Of a DNA stretch of 64,000 nt, positions 60,768 to 64,000 are shown one piece after another. The stretch comes from Noviherbaspirillum humi (GTDB taxonomy: Bacteria; Pseudomonadota; Gammaproteobacteria; Burkholderiales; Burkholderiaceae_D). The notes under the pieces are model-generated. The model was given only the letters and a program-made list of their open reading frames with translations, had not been told where the DNA came from and ran no database searches. Within the stretch, counting starts at the first letter, position 1. Each line of letters begins with the position of its first letter. The position numbers were made by a program, and so were the translations under genes. The DNA lies in assembly GCF_900188095.1 (NCBI RefSeq), contig NZ_FZOT01000008.1, forward strand, positions 124,001 to 188,000, in the 5' to 3' direction.

Positions 60768-60923
60768 GCTTGTCTCTCCTGTGGTGGGGTAGAAATGTGA
60801 CCAATGACGCCAGCCATGGTTCGTACCGCACGCACGAGCGCGAAAGGACGGGAATGAAACGGCCGGCGGCAAGGGAAGGCCTGCCCGCCGCGAAGCAGGC
60901 GGTCAGGCCTGGAGGGAAACGGC

Positions 60924-61319
60924 TCAGCGCCGGTCTGCGCCGCGTCCTTCGCTGGAACGAGGCGGCGGTGCCGCATCGAGATCGAAGTCCGGGTCGTCCT
61001 CCGGATTGATATAGTCGATGCGATCGATGCCAATGTCGCTGTCCAGGCTGACATCGCCGTTGCGTCCGGCCGTCGACTGCTCGCCGGTGCCGGTCATGTC
61101 GTCGCTGTCGTGGCTGACCTCGAGCGTATGGCTGTCGGGGTCTTCGTTGGTACCGCGGTCCAGGCCGAGCACCTCCTCTTCCACCGCCCGCAGGCCGCCC
61201 TGAACATCGCTGCCCGAGTCGGAGATGTCGCTGGGTCCCAAGGCATCGGTGCCGTGGCCGATACCCAAACTGCGGTCGGATTCAGGCATGTTGTCGGGAT
61301 CGAGAGTGCTTGATGCCAT
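60924..61319 (-). CDS. Acidic conserved hypothetical protein
   Basis: 131 residues from ATG 61319 with CAGGAGCA upstream. It is very acidic and rich in Asp, Gly and Ser (MPESDRSLGIGHGTDALGPS; LGLDRGTNEDPDSH; DRIDYINPEDDPDFDLD), with almost no hydrophobic core, so probably disordered. I know similar short proteins in other Burkholderiales but not their function. Two short palindromes lie about 75-110 bases upstream. It sits between hpf and the TpsB gene and may be a stress-induced protein. Confidence 0.75.
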   Translation of the reverse strand: MASSTLDPDNMPESDRSLGIGHGTDALGPSDISDSGSDVQGGLRAVEEEVLGLDRGTNEDPDSHTLEVSHDSDDMTGTGEQSTAGRNGDVSLDSDIGIDRIDYINPEDDPDFDLDAAPPPRSSEGRGADRR

Positions 61320-61680
61320 GATTGCTCCTGTTTCGTTGATGAAATCACGGGCGAATGCATCGCCGGAGCAAACGATTTTTGCAATATCCATGCCACTCGC
61401 TTGCGAGTTAAGCGGATGAAATTTTCATCTGCCTGCGACCGGCAGATCAGCCTCTGCGAACGGGCGCCACGGTGCTTTCGCCCTGCCTGGAGCCGCCGTC
61501 GGTACGGGAGGAAATGCAGCAAGGCATCGAGCGAACCATGCGCTGCGTTCCGGACGTGCAGGGTTTGCCTGCGCAGCGCAAAGTTTGCAAGCGGAGAGTC
61601 GCAACCGGCAGAACCTGGAATGGTCGGTGGCCTGTGCCGCGCTGCCGCCCGTGCATGAAAAACGCGTGATCGAATCGGGC
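61320..61680. other. Intergenic region with two short palindromes
   Basis: 361 bases without a supported gene. It holds two palindromes: ACTCGC-TT-GCGAGT at 61395-61408 and GATGAAA-T-TTTCATC at 61415-61429, in the leader of the acidic-protein gene. They may be operator sites or RNA hairpins. A possible 85-codon plus-strand frame is not convincing. Confidence 0.5.
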
Positions 61681-63429
61681 TCAGAACACTTTCTGCAGTT
61701 GGAGCCAGATCTGCGGCACCCGCTTGCTGCCGTCGCTGTCCTTTCCGGTGGTGGGATTGCGCAGCGGATTCTCGCCGATGCGCCATGCCATCATGGCTTT
61801 TGCCGCCCAGCCATCCCGGCTCCAGGAGAGCGAGGCGCCCATGCCGGACAGCCCGACCTTGGCCGGTCCGGCGGCGCCAGCCCATTGCGTCTTGTGCTGC
61901 TGTACCAAGCCGCGATCGGCAAAGACGCCTGCCTGAACGGCCGGCGTGATGGCACGGCGAATTTCTGCATTCAGCAGCCAGCCGTGGTCGCCCGCGCCTT
62001 CGTTGACGGGATAGGCGCGTACGCCGCTCGGCCCGCCGAGGTAAAGCTTCTCGGAAGAATCGAGGTTCTTCGATGCATTCTGCCCATTGGCTGACAAGGA
62101 CAGGGTCCAGGCGCTGCCGACACTTTGATAGCGCAGCAAGTTCCAGCCGAGTTTCGAATAGTTGCCCGCCGCCTTCGGTCCCTGGGCATCGGCCGCCGCA
62201 TCGCCGCCATTGTCGAGCGCCAGGCGGCCCGTGGCCAGGCCGATGCCGTAGCCGGTGTAGCCGCCGCCCATCCAGCCATCGAAGGTGCCGCCGGACAGCG
62301 ATGCGGTGAACACCTCCATCTGCTTGTCGCTGATGGTCGCGCCATTGGCGCGGTTCAGGTAGCCGCGACTTTCCAGCATGCCGGAGAAGTGAAGCTTGCT
62401 CATGCGGGTGATGACGAGCGGATAGCTGAGGCTGGCGCCGTAGACGGTGGCCCGGCCGGCGGCATTGGTGGCCGCCAGTTCGGCGCCGAGGCGGTAGTCG
62501 TACCAGGCGGCATGGACGGCGAGCTTCCAGCCTTCGACGCCGATCGGCCGCACATAACCGCCCCGGATGTAATTGGAGCCCTGCGTGGCCAGCAAGCGCA
62601 GGTTGGCCTGATCGCCGCCGCCGAAGGGATTGTTCAGGTTCAGCAGGCCGCTGGCCTGCAGCGTGCCGGTGCTGCGAGACCCGGTGTTGGCCAGGTCGAT
62701 GCTGCCGTCGACACGCGGCGTCTGACGCAGATCGAGCAGCAAGTCGATGTCGCCCGCCTCCTTGCCGGCGTCGAGCGCGGCATTGGCGCGCACGCCCGCC
62801 AAGTCGTTGAGCAGGGTCATGCCGCGTTCGAGCTGATCCAATTGCATCGGCTGGCCAGCCTGCTGCACCGCTTCCACGTAACGCCGCACGCGCTCCGCCG
62901 GCATGCCGGGTAGGCCGTCCGCCGGCCTCAGCCGCAGCGCGGCAAAACGGCCTTCGATGACCATGACCTGGATTTCGCCGTTCATCACATCCTGCGGCGG
63001 CAGGTAGGCACGGGCGCCGTAGCCTGCGTCGGCATACGCCAGACTCAGCTCGGAGATGGCGGATTCGAGCTGCGGCAAGGTCAGCGCGCGGCCGATGTAG
63101 CGCGCCAGCCGCTGCTGCAGCTTGTCTTCCGGGAGCAAGGTGTTGCCGCTGATGCGAAAGGCACGCACTTCGACGGTATCGCCGACGGACTGGGCCTCCA
63201 GCGTCGTCGAAGGTTTGGCGTCGAGCCGCGGTGGCGCGGGCGGAGGCGCTTGCTCTATGCCCCTGAGCAGGCTGCCGGCATCCGGCACCTGCGCCTGGGC
63301 GGCGGCGCCGAACGCGGCAAGCAGCACCGCCAGCAGCGGCCTGTGCCGTATCCGTGCCGCAGCCGGCAAAGAGGACTGGATTGCAGCGGCGCGCGGAGGA
63401 GCGGCTCGTCGGGCGTTGGCAGGTGTCAT
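61681..63429 (-). CDS. Two-partner-secretion outer-membrane transporter (TpsB, ShlB/FhaC/HecB family)
   Basis: 582 residues from ATG 63429; a TTG 19 codons upstream is an alternative. Signal region with long basic lead and AVLLAAFGAAAQAQVPDAG. A Pro-rich linker, then two POTRA-type domains (about 85-235; VRAFRISGNTLLP, LAYADAGYGARAYLPPQDV) and a 16-strand beta-barrel to the C-terminal Phe (LQLQKVF). The conserved lid-lock signature appears as LYLGGPSGVRAYPVNEG. It exports a partner TpsA adhesin or hemolysin, which is not in the window. Confidence 0.92.
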   Translation of the reverse strand: MTPANARRAAPPRAAAIQSSLPAAARIRHRPLLAVLLAAFGAAAQAQVPDAGSLLRGIEQAPPPAPPRLDAKPSTTLEAQSVGDTVEVRAFRISGNTLLPEDKLQQRLARYIGRALTLPQLESAISELSLAYADAGYGARAYLPPQDVMNGEIQVMVIEGRFAALRLRPADGLPGMPAERVRRYVEAVQQAGQPMQLDQLERGMTLLNDLAGVRANAALDAGKEAGDIDLLLDLRQTPRVDGSIDLANTGSRSTGTLQASGLLNLNNPFGGGDQANLRLLATQGSNYIRGGYVRPIGVEGWKLAVHAAWYDYRLGAELAATNAAGRATVYGASLSYPLVITRMSKLHFSGMLESRGYLNRANGATISDKQMEVFTASLSGGTFDGWMGGGYTGYGIGLATGRLALDNGGDAAADAQGPKAAGNYSKLGWNLLRYQSVGSAWTLSLSANGQNASKNLDSSEKLYLGGPSGVRAYPVNEGAGDHGWLLNAEIRRAITPAVQAGVFADRGLVQQHKTQWAGAAGPAKVGLSGMGASLSWSRDGWAAKAMMAWRIGENPLRNPTTGKDSDGSKRVPQIWLQLQKVF

Positions 63430-63658
63430 GGCGAATGGGATATGGCAAAGTCGAACCCCGAGCATAAGTAAGGGCTTGCCAAGCAACCATATGAACTATG
63501 TCATCCCGGTTTCGTGGGACGCGCCGCCGCGGCGGCACGGTTCGATGGCGAAAGAGCGCAGCCCAGCCGCGTGCTACACTCGACAAACCGCCCGCATGCC
63601 GGCCCGCTGGCGCAATACAGACATCAAGAAAAACATCAAACACGTTGATGGAGGAGAT

Positions 63659-64000
63659 ATGGCAAGGAAAGCCCGCATCGCCGCGCTCGCGGCTTCGTTC
63701 ACCCTGACGCTTTGCGCCGACGCCTGGTCGGCGGACATCGCCCAGCCCCTGCCGGCGCGCAAGCCGACACTGATTCGCAATGCCTATGTGATGACCATGG
63801 ACCCGGCGCTCGGCGACGTCCCTGCCGGCGACGTGCTGGTCGGCGACGGACGCATCATGGCCGTCGGCAAGAACCTTCAGGCGCCGCCGAATGCCGACAT
63901 CGTCGACGGCAGCCATGCCGTCGTCATGCCCGGCCTGGTGGAAACCCACTGGCACATGTGGAACACGCTGGTACGCGGCATGGAAGGCGACCGCACCGGC
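63659..64000 (+). CDS. Exported amidohydrolase-family protein (3' end cut by window)
   Basis: 114 codons from ATG 63659 with GGAGGAGAT upstream. Signal peptide about 1-24 (SFTLTLCADAWSADIAQ). The start of an amidohydrolase/cytosine-deaminase-like fold follows: LIRNAYVMTMDPALGDVPAG, VLVGDGRIMAVGKNL, and the metal motif in VMPGLVETHWHMWNTLVRG, where His-Trp-His corresponds to the HxH zinc/iron ligands of the superfamily. Catalytic remainder lies outside the window. A signal peptide is unusual for this family, which is mostly cytoplasmic. Confidence 0.85.
   Translation, partial: MARKARIAALAASFTLTLCADAWSADIAQPLPARKPTLIRNAYVMTMDPALGDVPAGDVLVGDGRIMAVGKNLQAPPNADIVDGSHAVVMPGLVETHWHMWNTLVRGMEGDRTG

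Noticed and set aside
61401-61658. 85-codon plus-strand frame upstream of the acidic-protein gene
   Set aside because: Cys/Arg-rich shadow-like composition and no ribosome site.

Overview
The window reads as high-GC chromosomal DNA from a betaproteobacterium of the Burkholderiales, most likely Oxalobacteraceae (Noviherbaspirillum, Massilia or Herbaspirillum type). Grounds for this are the GC-rich codon use, a Bug-family tricarboxylate-binding protein, NsrR-type and FNR-type operators, an Fe-S FNR, short HPF, and a large load of PAS/GGDEF/EAL and hybrid kinases. Species assignment is inference. Both ends are cut inside genes: a histidine kinase on the left and an amidohydrolase on the right.

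Layout. (1) 1-4109, minus strand: a stressosome-like operon, rsbR-rsbS-rsbT, then an RsbT-like ATPase fused to a PP2C phosphatase, then a histidine kinase that carries an extra RsbT-like ATPase at its N-terminus. (2) 4502-6324: NO/O2 chemistry, flavohemoglobin hmp plus a group III truncated hemoglobin, with two NsrR-like sites upstream. (3) 6376-10612: an ECF sigma factor and RskA-like anti-sigma next to exported DUF4198 and DUF4331 proteins and a small lipoprotein. (4) 10882-20993: a PAS/GGDEF/EAL protein, an orphan CheW, a Crp-like regulator and a ferric/phosphonate-type ABC importer. (5) 21003-26292: two divergent paralogous hybrid histidine kinases. (6) 26558-28651: a low-GC orphan gene and a lipoprotein with three tandem repeats.

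(7) 28879-45683, all minus strand: a catabolic supercluster. It holds an SsuABC-like importer, two SDRs, a cupin, an alpha/beta hydrolase, an IclR regulator, a ThDP decarboxylase/lyase, a NadX-type aspartate dehydrogenase, an aldehyde dehydrogenase, a VOC ring-cleavage dioxygenase, two small proteins of unknown role, a Rieske oxygenase, a RidA-family protein, a phthalate-dioxygenase-type reductase, an FRG protein and a Bug solute-binding protein. Together they look like uptake, ring hydroxylation, ring cleavage and processing of an aromatic, perhaps nitrogen-containing, compound. The substrate cannot be read from sequence. This is the best candidate for an undescribed pathway. An intergenic palindromic repeat block (about 31790-32100) splits it.

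(8) 46179-54258: two dCache-PAS-GGDEF-EAL proteins around a DUF4118 membrane protein, an alpha/beta hydrolase and a SIMPL protein. (9) 54286-61319: an oxygen-response block. A FixL-type heme-PAS kinase behind a perfect FNR box is followed by an Rcp1-like receiver, a receiver-HisKA_3 kinase, a LuxR-type regulator, FNR itself, two universal stress proteins each with an FNR-like box, HPF and an acidic protein. (10) 61681-64000: a TpsB/FhaC outer-membrane transporter and the start of an exported amidohydrolase.

The recurring theme is sensing of oxygen, NO and stress through heme, Fe-S, PAS and STAS modules, with much of the output passing through c-di-GMP enzymes. A separate catabolic unit is inserted between these regulatory blocks.
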